From: an uncultured Bacilli bacterium
GTDB lineage: Bacteria; Bacillota_I; Bacilli_A; RF39; UBA660
NCBI GenBank assembly: GCA_944332475.1
Contig: CALVKA010000002.1
Coordinates: forward strand, 197,147-261,146
Reading direction: 5' to 3'
DNA length: 64,000 bases
The position numbers and the translations under genes are program-made. This document shows, one piece after another, positions 32,425 through 40,822 of the stretch; positions within the stretch are counted from its first letter, which is position 1; each line of letters opens with the position of its first letter. Below the pieces are notes generated by a model, which made no database searches, was not told the DNA's origin, and saw nothing but the letters and a program-made list of their open reading frames with translations.

Positions 32425-33913
32425 AAGCAGCTTTTCTATATACAACAGCATCTTCATTACTGCGAGAATTAAAATCTATAATATCTGCACCTTTAGAAGA
32501 ATCAACATTAAGTACCTGCTCTACTTGTTGGAACAAAGTAGAATATCTCCTATTTTCTTTTTCAAGTCTTCTATTTTTTTCTTCAAGTCCTCTAATTTTT
32601 TCTTCATCTTGTGAAAGACTATTTAATTTAGCAATACTCTCTTGAATTTGAGCTGTTAATTTTTCATTTTCTGCTGTTAATTTTTCATTTTCTGCTGTTA
32701 ATTTTTCATTTTCTGCTGTTAATTTTTCATTTTCTGCTGTTAATTGTACATTATCTTGAACAAGTTGCCCTACTCTATGAACAATATCATCCATCTCTTC
32801 TGGAGATTGAGAATCAGTAACAAGTTTTTCTGAACTAGAAGACTCTGCTGGAGATGTTTCTTCAACTTTAGAAGTATCTTCTACAGCTTCTTCTGTATTG
32901 GATGCTGGAGCACTAGCAGACGCTGGTTCCAAATTGACGGTAGGTATTGCCTCCGTAGAAGCAGCAACATTCTCTGAACTATCCACAGTAGGAACCACTG
33001 CTTCTGGAACAACACTCTCTTGTTTTTCCTCTACAGGAACAACTTGTCGAGTAGTCTCCTCCTCTACCTCGACACTATCTGTATCTTTTGTTTCGGTAAT
33101 AGCCGTATCAGAGTTTAAAGCAGAATCAATAGTTGACTTAGGAACAGAAACAGCACTAACATCCAAAGGAGCAGCATCAACAGTAGGTTTTGGAGACTCT
33201 ACTGTCGGTACAACCTCTTCACGAACTTCTTCCTTAGCAACAGCCACATCTGGTTGAACAAGAGGTGGAACTATAGCTGCATTTTGTACATCTTCGCTAA
33301 CTGCATCTCCCAAGAAAGCCCCATTACGAGCAACCTTCACCACTGCATCACTAGGAACATTAGTACTACAGCAGAAAGAATCATTTGTAATTCCAATAAA
33401 ACTAAAATACTGATTATTTAATAAATTCTTACCATCCAAAGTACAAATAGTACCCTCAGATAATAAATCATTCATAACAAACTTACCACTATGATTCATC
33501 GCTTCATTTAACTTATCTTTAATACTAGCATTCGCAGAAACCATTCTTGTAGCAGCAGCAGGATCATTTCTAGAAGCAATTGCCTCTTTAACACTTTGAG
33601 ATTGAGGAATACTTCTCTCAACTAATAAATAATCCCCTTCCACTGGTTTAATCGTTTTATTTTCACAAGGAATGATGATATTAGCATCTTTATCAATAAG
33701 TCCAATATGGGTGCGAGGAACAGTAGGATCAATGGCTTCTTTTAAATCTGTAGAAACAATATAATAACCATTATCTAACTTTCGATCATTTAAAATATAA
33801 TAGAAATCCTTCTTATCTCCCTGTGTAACCGTTACAAATTTACACAAAATTCCTGACTGACCATTATAGTTAACTTTTCCCGTTTGAAAACTAACTTCTC
33901 TTCCTTCTTGCAT
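32423..33913 (-). CDS. Low-complexity coiled-coil protein, unknown
   Basis: Not recognised. The 496 residues fall in three parts: a globular N-domain (1-205, with FYYILNDRKLDNGYYI and GYYIVSTDLKEA); a disordered Val/Ser/Glu/Thr/Pro linker (205-350); and a coiled coil with four or five copies of the heptad KLTAENE, then EKIRGLEEKNRRLEKENRR. No signal peptide or membrane helix. Such a layout suggests an intracellular scaffold. The ATG follows GGTGGTG. The heptads are encoded by near-identical 21-base DNA repeats, so length variation between strains is likely. Confidence 0.65.
   Translation of the reverse strand: MQEGREVSFQTGKVNYNGQSGILCKFVTVTQGDKKDFYYILNDRKLDNGYYIVSTDLKEAIDPTVPRTHIGLIDKDANIIIPCENKTIKPVEGDYLLVERSIPQSQSVKEAIASRNDPAAATRMVSANASIKDKLNEAMNHSGKFVMNDLLSEGTICTLDGKNLLNNQYFSFIGITNDSFCCSTNVPSDAVVKVARNGAFLGDAVSEDVQNAAIVPPLVQPDVAVAKEEVREEVVPTVESPKPTVDAAPLDVSAVSVPKSTIDSALNSDTAITETKDTDSVEVEEETTRQVVPVEEKQESVVPEAVVPTVDSSENVAASTEAIPTVNLEPASASAPASNTEEAVEDTSKVEETSPAESSSSEKLVTDSQSPEEMDDIVHRVGQLVQDNVQLTAENEKLTAENEKLTAENEKLTAENEKLTAQIQESIAKLNSLSQDEEKIRGLEEKNRRLEKENRRYSTLFQQVEQVLNVDSSKGADIIDFNSRSNEDAVVYRKAA
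32652..32745. repeat. Tandem 21-base repeat encoding coiled-coil heptads
   Basis: Four consecutive 21-base units (32652, 32673, 32694, 32715) plus a ten-base partial copy. The identical DNA, not only the protein, points to recent expansion by slippage or unequal recombination. Confidence 0.9.
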
Positions 33914-34010
33914 ACTAACACCACCTATTTTATATTTCTAATCATATATAATAATATCATAACTACTTTTTGAAAACAACTATTTTCACAAGAATTTTTC
34001 TAAAATAAAA

Positions 34011-34039
34011 TTGCCAAAACCATAAAAAAAAGATACAAT
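34011..34039 (+). promoter_or_regulatory. Sigma-A promoter of the 262-aa membrane protein gene
   Basis: TTGCCA (34011-34016), 17-base spacer, TACAAT (34034-34039), 15 bases before the ATG, with GGTGATA between. Confidence 0.65.
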
Positions 34040-34054
34040 AAAATTGGTGATAAC

Positions 34055-34843
34055 ATGAGACAAGATAAAAAGTTAATTTTAGGGATGGCTCTACTTTTTT
34101 TTATCACTTTTGTATCTCTTGGAACACTAGTAGTAACAGAAAAATTAGCCCCTTTTTATACAGATAGAATACAGACAAAAATAGAAGATTACATTCAAGA
34201 AAACTATGAAGAAGAAAAAGAAAATCTAGAATTAGGAAAAATTGCATACAAAACCCCTACCTATAAAGTAAAAGTATCTAACAAAAAAAATTCCAATTTA
34301 TATTTCACAATTACCTATGAAAACAATGAAATAAAAGATACTTACAAAACAGATTACCTAGAAGGAAAAACATTACTATCATCGATTGAAAAAGAATTAG
34401 AAGAAAAAATAGAAAAAGAACTAAACCTAGATACAACCATTACATTTCCCCTAACTCTTGATCAATATACAAATCAAATCAGAAAAAATATTATAAACAA
34501 CAAGTTAGAAAATATAAATATATATAACATTGAACTATCCATAAATGGACAAATAACACAAAACAATATAAATGGTCTCGTAACAAATATTGAAAATAAT
34601 ATAACAAAAATAAAAGGATTAAATATAAATCCCAATTATTATACCATCAATATTACAAGCAAACGTCAAGGGAGAACACTTACAATCGAAGACCTGACAG
34701 ACAACACACTGCAAAGTGAAACATTAGCCCAAGTAATTACATATATCCTAAGCGATGATGAAACCAAAGCAGTAACTAATAGTGATAATATTTTAACAGA
34801 AAATCACCTTAGTTATGAATATAGAAAATATGGAGATGAATAA
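34055..34843 (+). CDS. Membrane-anchored protein, unknown (262 aa)
   Basis: Not recognised. A short basic start (MRQDKKLILGM) leads into one membrane helix (about 8-28), then a charged helical stalk (TDRIQTKIEDYIQENYEEEK) and an outside domain rich in Asn, Ile and Thr with no Cys. The ribosome site GGTGATAAC gives a clear start. Its stop is one base before the HIT gene start, so the two are translated together. Confidence 0.65.
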   Translation: MRQDKKLILGMALLFFITFVSLGTLVVTEKLAPFYTDRIQTKIEDYIQENYEEEKENLELGKIAYKTPTYKVKVSNKKNSNLYFTITYENNEIKDTYKTDYLEGKTLLSSIEKELEEKIEKELNLDTTITFPLTLDQYTNQIRKNIINNKLENINIYNIELSINGQITQNNINGLVTNIENNITKIKGLNINPNYYTINITSKRQGRTLTIEDLTDNTLQSETLAQVITYILSDDETKAVTNSDNILTENHLSYEYRKYGDE

Positions 34844-34844
34844 A

Positions 34845-35243
34845 ATGAATGATTGTATTTTTTGTAAAATTATAAAAGGAGAACTACCTTCAAAAACAGT
34901 CTATGAAGATGATACGATAAAAGTAATCATGAATATCAATCCTATTACAGATGGACACTTATTGATATTACCAAAAGAGCACTATGAAAACATCTTAGAT
35001 ATCCAAGAAGAAATCATTGCTCATAGCATAAAAATATTACGAGAAAAATTATACCCTCTACTAAAAGAAAAACTAAATTGTGAAGGATTTACGATTTGTG
35101 AAAATAACTTCCTAGGACAAGATATTAAACACTTTCATATCCACGTAATTCCAAGATATCAAAACGATAAAGTGGATTTTAACTATAACAGTGAACTTTT
35201 ATCAGATATCGATGACGTATTTACGAAGTTAGAAAATAAGTAA
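34845..35243 (+). CDS. HIT family nucleotide hydrolase
   Basis: The 132-residue histidine-triad protein begins MNDCIFCKIIKGELPSKTVY with two Cys that may bind zinc and carries the triad motif HFHIHVIPR near residue 93. HIT proteins remove AMP or other groups from nucleotide conjugates. I start at ATG 34845, right after the previous stop, with GGAGATG upstream; earlier in-frame Met codons overlap the neighbouring gene. It overlaps the next gene tail to tail by 23 bases. Confidence 0.92.
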   Translation: MNDCIFCKIIKGELPSKTVYEDDTIKVIMNINPITDGHLLILPKEHYENILDIQEEIIAHSIKILREKLYPLLKEKLNCEGFTICENNFLGQDIKHFHIHVIPRYQNDKVDFNYNSELLSDIDDVFTKLENK

Positions 35244-35724
35244 CCCCACAATCTATTAAAAAGAAAACAACTGCCAAGATTGTTATAAATCTTGGTATTT
35301 TTTTTATAAATTTTTCTTCTAAAGGTAAAATCACATAAACCAAAAGCAACGATGCTCCACCCCAGAGTAAACTCATTCCTAAAGAAATATAAGGTCCCAA
35401 ATTATATTTTTGATCACAATAACTCCAAAACTCCTTATGAAAAAGAGCCTCAATAATCATACCACCTAGCCATTCCAATAAAGATAGCAACACAAAAACA
35501 ACAAAGAATAAAAGTACCGTTTTCCACAGTTTAGAAATTTTCAAACGATGAAAAATAAATTTACTAACCAAAGCAATAATAACTGCTCCAAACCCATAAA
35601 CAGGAATCCAGGGGCCAAACAAAATACCATTATTCATATCATGAAAGAAAAAAGTCTTTAATCCTGTTTCCAATAAAAAACCAATAAAAGAATTAATAAA
35701 AAACAAATTTAAATAATAATACAT
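35221..35724 (-). CDS. CmpB-like putative ABC transporter permease
   Basis: The 167-residue membrane protein fits the putative ABC-transporter permease family CmpB (PF06541): GPWIPVYGFGAVI, LLSLLEWLGGMIIE and YCDQKYNLGPYISLGMSLLW are its recurrent blocks, with about five membrane helices. No ATPase gene is adjacent, and a transport role for this family is not established. It ends inside the HIT gene on the other strand. Confidence 0.8.
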   Translation of the reverse strand: MYYYLNLFFINSFIGFLLETGLKTFFFHDMNNGILFGPWIPVYGFGAVIIALVSKFIFHRLKISKLWKTVLLFFVVFVLLSLLEWLGGMIIEALFHKEFWSYCDQKYNLGPYISLGMSLLWGGASLLLVYVILPLEEKFIKKIPRFITILAVVFFLIDCGVTYFLTS

Positions 35725-35751
35725 AACATCACCAATTATAGTATGGCCAAA

Positions 35752-35784
35752 AACATAAAAAAGATAAGAACAAAATTCTTATCT
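35752..35784 (-). terminator. Intrinsic terminator of the YjcZ-like pair
   Basis: Stem AGATAAGAA/TTCTTATCT (35762-35770 and 35776-35784), then five T on the minus strand. Confidence 0.85.
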
Positions 35785-35790
35785 AATTTA

Positions 35791-35901
35791 TTAGTAACAC
35801 ATTGTGCCTCCTAAAATAATAGCTAATAAAATATATAACACGATGATAATAACAAAACTATTATTTCTTCTTGGAGCAACATGATTCTCTGAACAAGACA
35901 T
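35791..35901 (-). CDS. YjcZ-like miniprotein (36 aa)
   Basis: The ORF begins MSCSENHVAPRRNNS and continues with one hydrophobic helix ending LLAIILGGTMCY. Small proteins with this build (short polar start, a hydrophobic stretch such as VLFILLVIIG, ending after Gly) are annotated as YjcZ family sporulation proteins. A perfect AAGGAGGTG precedes the ATG at 35901. It follows a 26-residue relative and shares its terminator. Confidence 0.75.
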   Translation of the reverse strand: MSCSENHVAPRRNNSFVIIIVLYILLAIILGGTMCY

Positions 35902-35913
35902 TAAAACACCTCC

Positions 35914-35994
35914 TTAAATATAAGCACCTAAGATAATAACTAAAAGAATGAACAAAACTAACAAGATTGCTGAAGATGAAATATAATTACTCAT
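35914..35994 (-). CDS. YjcZ-like miniprotein (26 aa)
   Basis: The frame reads MSNYISSSAILLVLF and then ILLVIILGAYI, essentially one membrane helix, the YjcZ pattern. GGAGG lies seven bases before ATG 35994. Further up, CATAGAATA (36034-36026) fits the sigma-E/K -10 consensus CATAnnnTA about 32 bases from the start, consistent with mother-cell expression, though AT-rich DNA yields such boxes by chance. Confidence 0.7.
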   Translation of the reverse strand: MSNYISSSAILLVLFILLVIILGAYI

Positions 35995-36073
35995 ATCTTT
36001 TCCTCCTTTTTTTATGCTTTCATGATATTCTATGGTAAAATTAAAAATTGTGTGATTATATCTAGTATATTTA

Positions 36074-36102
36074 TTGCACGAATTTATTTTTTTTGCTATG
36101 AT
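36074..36102 (+). promoter_or_regulatory. Sigma-A promoter of prsA
   Basis: TTGCAC (36074-36079), 17-base spacer, TATGAT (36097-36102), followed by AGGAGG and the prsA ATG at 36127. Confidence 0.75.
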
Positions 36103-36126
36103 ATTGTTGGAATTAGGAGGAATAAG

Positions 36127-37134
36127 ATGAACAAAAAAATAGGAATTGGTCTATGCTCTCTATTAGCTATTACAACAGTTGTAACAGGTTGTGGAAAAAA
36201 AGCAGAATTAGATGATAATAAAACAGCTGTATCATTGGATGGAATTAAAATTTCAGCAACAGACTATTATAATGAAATAAAATTATCAAACATATCAAGA
36301 TTAGTAGATATGATTGATCATCAATTATTTGACGAAGAGTATCCTGCAAACGATGATGAAAATCAAGCAGTAGAAGATCAAATTAATCAATTAAAACAAA
36401 CATATGGTGATAACGAAGACATGTTCTTAAGTGCCATTCAACAATACTTCGGAGTAAGTAGTGAAGAGGAACTAGAAGAAATGTTAAGGCTAGAATATAA
36501 AAGAAATGAAGCAGTAGAAGATTATTTAGGAGATCATTTAACAGAAGATGAAATCCAAGATTATTATGATGAAAATATTATTGGAGATATCAAAGCAAGC
36601 CATATTCTAATTACACCAGATGTGGACAGTGATGCAACAACAGAAGAACAAGAAAAAGCAGAAAAAAAAGCAAGACGTCAAGCTCAAAAAATCATTGAAC
36701 GTCTAGATGATGGAGAAGATTTCGCAGAACTTGCAAAAGAATATTCTGACGATTCTGCAACAGCTGAAGACGGTGGAAACTTAGGATACTTTAACACCGA
36801 TGACATGGATGAAAACTTTATGGCTGCTGTAGAAGAACTAGAAAATGGAGAATACACAGAAGAACCTGTAGAAACTCAATATGGATATCATATTATCTTA
36901 AGAGTAGACCAAAAAGAAAAACCTGACTTAGATGAAGTAGAAGATGATATTAAATCAACATTAGCTAACAACCAATTAGATAATGATTCTACACTTCATT
37001 ATCGAACACTAATGGATATTAGAGAAGATAAAAAAATTAAATGGAATGATGATGAATTAGAAAAACAATATGAAGAATTAATGAACCAATTAATTAACGC
37101 AGCTTCATCATCTGGAACTAGTACAACAAATTAA
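36127..37134 (+). CDS. prsA: Foldase lipoprotein PrsA (peptidyl-prolyl isomerase)
   Basis: PrsA folds exported proteins outside the membrane. The 335-residue protein has a lipoprotein signal with lipobox VVTGC at about residues 17-21, an N-terminal helical chaperone region, a parvulin domain from KASHILI through FAELAKEYSDDSATAEDGG and NLGYFN to YGYHIILRV, and an acidic C-terminal helix region. ATG 36127 has AGGAGG close upstream; the longer frame to 36022 would add a nonsense N-terminus. It is a single-gene unit. Confidence 0.95.
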   Translation: MNKKIGIGLCSLLAITTVVTGCGKKAELDDNKTAVSLDGIKISATDYYNEIKLSNISRLVDMIDHQLFDEEYPANDDENQAVEDQINQLKQTYGDNEDMFLSAIQQYFGVSSEEELEEMLRLEYKRNEAVEDYLGDHLTEDEIQDYYDENIIGDIKASHILITPDVDSDATTEEQEKAEKKARRQAQKIIERLDDGEDFAELAKEYSDDSATAEDGGNLGYFNTDDMDENFMAAVEELENGEYTEEPVETQYGYHIILRVDQKEKPDLDEVEDDIKSTLANNQLDNDSTLHYRTLMDIREDKKIKWNDDELEKQYEELMNQLINAASSSGTSTTN

Positions 37135-37168
37135 AATAAAAAGATCTACGTCAAAACGTAGATCTTTA
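37134..37168. terminator. Bidirectional terminator, prsA / GT-C-like gene
   Basis: Perfect stem AAAGATCTACG/CGTAGATCTTT (37140-37150 and 37157-37167) between convergent genes. Confidence 0.85.
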
Positions 37169-38584
37169 TTTTGTCTCAAAAATAATACATCCCTTATCCT
37201 GATAGATAGTATTATATTGCCCACTATCACTTAAATAACTAGCAATTCCACTCTTTTTAGGAACAATAAAATAGTCAAATTGATATTTAGTAATCAAATC
37301 AGGAAAAGAATAATATAATCTAGAAATATTTTGATAATCCTCATAAATATATCTAGAATATAAATCTGCTCTCCCATCAATAAAAACAGGGATATCACAA
37401 TAAATTAAATATGCTCCGTAATCATAATAATTAAATAATCTTTCTGGTTTCTCTTCTTTTAAAACAGCAATTGCATCATCTGATAATGTCTTTTCAGATA
37501 AAACCTGAGAATAAGAAAAATCTCTACCAAAAATGAATATGAAAACGACAGATAAAAGTAAAATCATACTACAAGAATAAGAATCTAACTTTCTCTTTGG
37601 AATATAATAAAAAATAAAGAACGACCAAACAATATAACTAAAAAACCAAAAACGAATACTTTTTAACCCAAGATATAAAAATACTAAATAAAAAACGGTA
37701 TCAACAAATCGAATTTTCTTTTTACTAAAAATAAAAATAAATAACACTAGTAAAGCAAAAGCAAAATAAACATAATGAGAAAGTTCGTTCAAATTACTTG
37801 GTTGCCATTCAGCAATAGTAGAAAGCATCAAACTATCTGCCATATTCTGATAAGGATACCAAAGCATAGAGATTCCATGAGGATTCACACAAATAGCAAC
37901 CATACACAAAATCGCAACTACAAAATAAGTTATAATTTGCTTTTTAGCTAAACGACTAGCTTCTATTTTAGAAAACGAAAACGAAAACAATCCACAAAAT
38001 ATCGCAATAAAACACAACAGATAAGGTAAATTAGAAGATCCTCCATGAACATTAGCCCAAATAAGACTAATCAAAGGCAAAAAATAAATTCTTTTAGAAT
38101 TAGGATGATAAAAGAAATAAAAAACAAGCCAAACACCAATCGCTAGTAACAAAAAACTAAGTAGTTGTGGTCGTCCACTAAGTCCAACAAAAATAAGAGC
38201 AAAAAAAACTGTCCAAAGTAATGCAAAAGGGATATTTTTTAAATATTCTTTTCTCTGTATCAAAAATAAAAAGAATAATAACCCAAGCGTAATGGAAAAA
38301 ACGTAAACAAATAAATGCAACTTACCAAAGACAATATCAAGTCCATAAAGCAACACTTCAAACAACCATTCATGAGACATCCAAGGAAATTGATATAAAC
38401 TCCAAGAAAAAATATCCTTTGTCAAAATAGTAGTGTGCCTAACCATATATTCTCCAGCTTTATAATGCCAATAATAATCAATATCAACTCTTAAAAACAA
38501 CATTAAAAACAAGGCAAAGCAAAAAAGAAAAAAAGAAAAAGAAAGAAAAAGTCTATATTTTTGAATAAACTGATTAATCTTCAT
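37166..38584 (-). CDS. GT-C-like polytopic membrane protein
   Basis: The 472 residues contain about ten membrane helices and a C-terminal outside domain. The first outside loop has VDIDYYWHYKAGEYMV, then FPWMSHEWLFE, and LIWANVHGGSSN later, with GRADLYSRYIYED near the end; acidic residues and Trp/His in loop 1 resemble GT-C glycosyltransferases that use lipid-linked sugars. Substrate unknown. Its start overlaps recX by 11 bases, an odd pairing with a recombination regulator. Confidence 0.6.
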   Translation of the reverse strand: MKINQFIQKYRLFLSFSFFLFCFALFLMLFLRVDIDYYWHYKAGEYMVRHTTILTKDIFSWSLYQFPWMSHEWLFEVLLYGLDIVFGKLHLFVYVFSITLGLLFFLFLIQRKEYLKNIPFALLWTVFFALIFVGLSGRPQLLSFLLLAIGVWLVFYFFYHPNSKRIYFLPLISLIWANVHGGSSNLPYLLCFIAIFCGLFSFSFSKIEASRLAKKQIITYFVVAILCMVAICVNPHGISMLWYPYQNMADSLMLSTIAEWQPSNLNELSHYVYFAFALLVLFIFIFSKKKIRFVDTVFYLVFLYLGLKSIRFWFFSYIVWSFFIFYYIPKRKLDSYSCSMILLLSVVFIFIFGRDFSYSQVLSEKTLSDDAIAVLKEEKPERLFNYYDYGAYLIYCDIPVFIDGRADLYSRYIYEDYQNISRLYYSFPDLITKYQFDYFIVPKKSGIASYLSDSGQYNTIYQDKGCIIFETK

Positions 38585-39320
38585 AATACAATCCTTTCTG
38601 ATATAATTTTTCTTTTATTTTATATTCTAATTCACGACCAGAATATTTACGACTAAGTCTACGATACAATTTATCGTATTCCTTTTTAGCAATATCTTTC
38701 GTATCACCAAAATCCAACCGACCTAATACCTCATCAATAATAGAAATATCATATCCTAGCGTTTGCAAATCATGAACAATCTTTTTCCTTAATACAAAAC
38801 CACCACGACTACGATTACTACGAATCAAACGATTCGCAACTTTTTCTATCTTAGGAACTTGTTCTTCCATAGTAAAAATAGAAATCTCCTCTGTAATAAT
38901 AGAAGAAGATACTCCTTTATCTAATAATTCTTTCTCAATCTTTCTAGGCCCTTTGGAAGTAGTAATCATTTGTTCATTAATATATGCCTTCGCAAAACTC
39001 TTATCATTTAAATACCCTTGTTGTAATAACTTCTCAATAGCTTTTTTCACATATTCTTGTGGATATTCCTTATTTAATAATAAATTCCTCAACTCTCTAA
39101 CAGATTTAAATCTACTCTTCAATGATTTTAAAGCAATATAGTACACATCATATTCTTGATTACACAACAAGATTTTCTCTTTTTCTTTCTCGTCTACTTT
39201 TTTCTTTAATAATAATTCAAATTTTAAAATAACTTCTTCATATAAAGACAACACTTCACCAGATTCTAACTGTAATTCATACTGTCCATTTCTCTTCTTC
39301 TTATACTTTAATATTTTCAT
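38574..39320 (-). CDS. recX: RecA regulator RecX
   Basis: RecX limits or tunes RecA filaments. The 248-residue helical protein has the RecX core: FKSVRELRNLLLNKEYPQ, KAIEKLLQQGYLNDKSFAKA, KGPRKIEKELLDKGVSS, and the repeat-like RRLSRKYSGRELEYK near the end. ATG 39320 follows GGTGATTCT. It lies away from recA (53.4 kb). Overlap with the next membrane-protein gene implies co-translation. Confidence 0.9.
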   Translation of the reverse strand: MKILKYKKKRNGQYELQLESGEVLSLYEEVILKFELLLKKKVDEKEKEKILLCNQEYDVYYIALKSLKSRFKSVRELRNLLLNKEYPQEYVKKAIEKLLQQGYLNDKSFAKAYINEQMITTSKGPRKIEKELLDKGVSSSIITEEISIFTMEEQVPKIEKVANRLIRSNRSRGGFVLRKKIVHDLQTLGYDISIIDEVLGRLDFGDTKDIAKKEYDKLYRRLSRKYSGRELEYKIKEKLYQKGLYYED

Positions 39321-39364
39321 AGAATCACCTAACAATAGTATACCATAGAAAAAGAAGAAAAGTA

Positions 39365-39571
39365 TTACTTCTCTCCTTTCTTAATTTCAATAAGTCCTTC
39401 TGTTATTTCTTCCAACGCTCTTCCAATATTTTTTGTACTCTTATATGAACTAACAGGCATTTGTAAATACCCTGTTCTAGAAATTTCTTTACTACGACGT
39501 GCAGAGATATGAACCAATTCATACTTTGAGTCAACAATATTTAGTAATTTATCAATAGAAGGATAAATCAT
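39365..39571 (-). CDS. rpoZ: RNA polymerase omega subunit
   Basis: Omega helps fold and assemble the beta' subunit. The 68 residues align with Firmicute omega: MIYPSIDKLLNIVDSKYELV, ISARRSKEI, then GRALEEITEGLIEIKKGE. A longer frame runs to 39703, but the family start is ATG 39571, which has GGGAG about ten bases upstream. In many Firmicutes gmk precedes rpoZ; here an unknown membrane protein does. Confidence 0.93.
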   Translation of the reverse strand: MIYPSIDKLLNIVDSKYELVHISARRSKEISRTGYLQMPVSSYKSTKNIGRALEEITEGLIEIKKGEK

Positions 39572-39660
39572 TCGTATCACACTCCCTACTATTAGAATAA
39601 AACACTCTAAAAAAATAATCAAGAAAGCTGACATAATTAGACACAAAGTTTGACAAAAAA

Positions 39661-40011
39661 CTAAATAACATGTTTCTGACCTTGTTGAAAATATAAAAGA
39701 CATAAAATACCAGATATCAAAAAAATACTACCAAACACTTTTACAAAATACAAATCCTTTAAATAACTAGGAATTCTTTGATACTGCCTATAATTTCGAA
39801 CAAAAAAATATAAATAAATAAAAAAAGTAATAAACAAAGTTAAAGTAAAAATAGAATCAGCTTGCCTCTTATAAATCTGCTCTTTACTAATCAAAAACTT
39901 TTTACTATCACAATCTCCCAAAATATTTAAAAATGACAAAAACATAAAAATAATCCATAGAACATTTTCAAAATTTAAACGAAAAATTTCCCCATCAATA
40001 TTCATCTTCAT
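39661..40011 (-). CDS. Small membrane protein before rpoZ, unknown
   Basis: Not recognised. The 116 residues hold three likely membrane helices (about 17-32, 54-70 and 88-108) and a charged middle loop (CDSKKFLISKEQIYKRQADS). No good ribosome site precedes ATG 40011 or the next Met at 40005, so start choice is uncertain. It lies about 90 bases before rpoZ on the same strand. Confidence 0.5.
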   Translation of the reverse strand: MKMNIDGEIFRLNFENVLWIIFMFLSFLNILGDCDSKKFLISKEQIYKRQADSIFTLTLFITFFIYLYFFVRNYRQYQRIPSYLKDLYFVKVFGSIFLISGILCLLYFQQGQKHVI

Positions 40012-40042
40012 AATAAAATATATTGTAATAAAAAAATTTTAT

Positions 40043-40072
40043 TTAAAAAACGAGTAAAAACTTACTCGTTTA
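40043..40072 (-). terminator. Intrinsic terminator of the CotD-like gene
   Basis: Stem AACGAGTAA/TTACTCGTT (40049-40057 and 40062-40070), then T residues on the minus strand. Confidence 0.85.
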
Positions 40073-40087
40073 AAATATTGATATAAA

Positions 40088-40432
40088 CTATCTAAATTGA
40101 CCACAAGAACCACACTGTACATTACTAACCACATTTTCTTCTGAACAAGTATATTGTGGACGATATGTATGTCTAAATACATGATGATTAATAATTCTAG
40201 TATGAATAGGACATACATGTGGAACCTCATGAACAAACGTCTTATGAATACATTTTTGTTGTACTCCCTCTTGTACAGGACATCCCATACCATGATTCAT
40301 ATTCATATTCATACCCATATTCATACCTGTAGCTTCCGTATTCATATTAATATCAACGTTCATGTCATTATCTACCATATTATTATTACCCATGACAGTA
40401 GAATCAAAATCAAAATTGTTTTGATCAAACAT
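40088..40432 (-). CDS. CotD-like spore coat protein
   Basis: The 114-residue protein has an Asn/Met/Asp-rich first half (NMNTEATGMNMGMNMNMN) and a His/Cys second half: HKTFVHEVPHVCPIHTRIIN, HHVFRHTYRPQYTCSEE and a final CGSCGQF. The VPHxCPxHTxxxNHHxFxHxH pattern is what is seen in CotD-type spore coat proteins, which are small, His-rich and cross-linked in the inner coat. AGGAGG precedes the ATG. Identity is likely but not certain, because the low-complexity half dilutes the match. Confidence 0.7.
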   Translation of the reverse strand: MFDQNNFDFDSTVMGNNNMVDNDMNVDINMNTEATGMNMGMNMNMNHGMGCPVQEGVQQKCIHKTFVHEVPHVCPIHTRIINHHVFRHTYRPQYTCSEENVVSNVQCGSCGQFR

Positions 40433-40519
40433 TCTAATTACCTCCTATATTTTATCATATGTAGGACAAACTTTTAGAAAACGACAATAGCCCAAAATAC
40501 AAAAATTACTTCCTAGTTA

Positions 40520-40549
40520 TTGACAATAAAGAAATAAACTAAGTAAAAT
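40520..40549 (+). promoter_or_regulatory. Sigma-A-like promoter of an orphan plus-strand unit
   Basis: TTGACA (40520-40525), 18-base spacer, TAAAAT (40544-40549) on the plus strand, in a 430-base gap without annotated genes. Confidence 0.6.
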
Positions 40550-40791
40550 ACTTAATAGAATAGAAGAATAAATAGAGGAAAAAAAACAAGTAATTAGAAG
40601 GAGTAACGAATAAAAGAAAAAATATATAATATTTTAAAAAAAAGTAACTTATAGCCACTACAATTCTTCTAATTTTAATGCCACTATATCTAGATGGATT
40701 TAAAGATAGTTATCTAAATAACTATCTTTTTGTATTTATCATCATAGACATCATCGCAATTATTCAATTTATAATAAAACAAAAAAACTAA
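40550..40791 (+). other. Orphan transcription unit: small RNA or decayed small membrane gene
   Basis: The gap between the CotD-like gene and ffh holds a promoter (40520-40549), a ribosome-like AGAAGGAG (40597-40604) and a 12-bp hairpin (40702-40729), but no normal ORF. From an ATA at 40610 the frame reads IKEKIYNILKKSNL and stops at 40654; one base shifted, from 40651, it continues IATTILLILM and runs to 40791 as a hydrophobic protein ending FIIKQKN. Either a two-helix membrane gene lost its ATG and one base, or a 37-aa ORF begins at ATG 40678, or the unit is a short RNA ending at the hairpin. Confidence 0.35.
40702..40733 (+). terminator. Hairpin, possible terminator of the orphan unit
   Basis: Perfect 12-bp stem AAAGATAGTTAT/ATAACTATCTTT (40702-40713 and 40718-40729), loop CTAA, then a short T run. 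The weak tail leaves doubt. Confidence 0.55.
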
Positions 40792-40822
40792 ATAAAAAAG
40801 ACACAAAAACAATAACCAAAAT

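Noticed and set aside
32652-32745. CRISPR-like array
   Set aside because: The repeats are directly adjacent without spacers and encode heptads inside an open frame.
32898-33257. Plus-strand Ser/Thr-rich ORF
   Set aside because: It is the complement of the low-complexity linker of the coiled-coil protein and has no ribosome site.
40154-40477. Plus-strand ORF over the CotD-like gene
   Set aside because: Its Thr/His/Ile composition mirrors the Met/Asn codons of the real gene and it lacks a ribosome site.
40630-40655. Programmed -1 frameshift at the A-run in the orphan unit
   Set aside because: Slipping on the A-run enters a frame that stops at once (AAG TAA), so it would not join the two hydrophobic reading frames.
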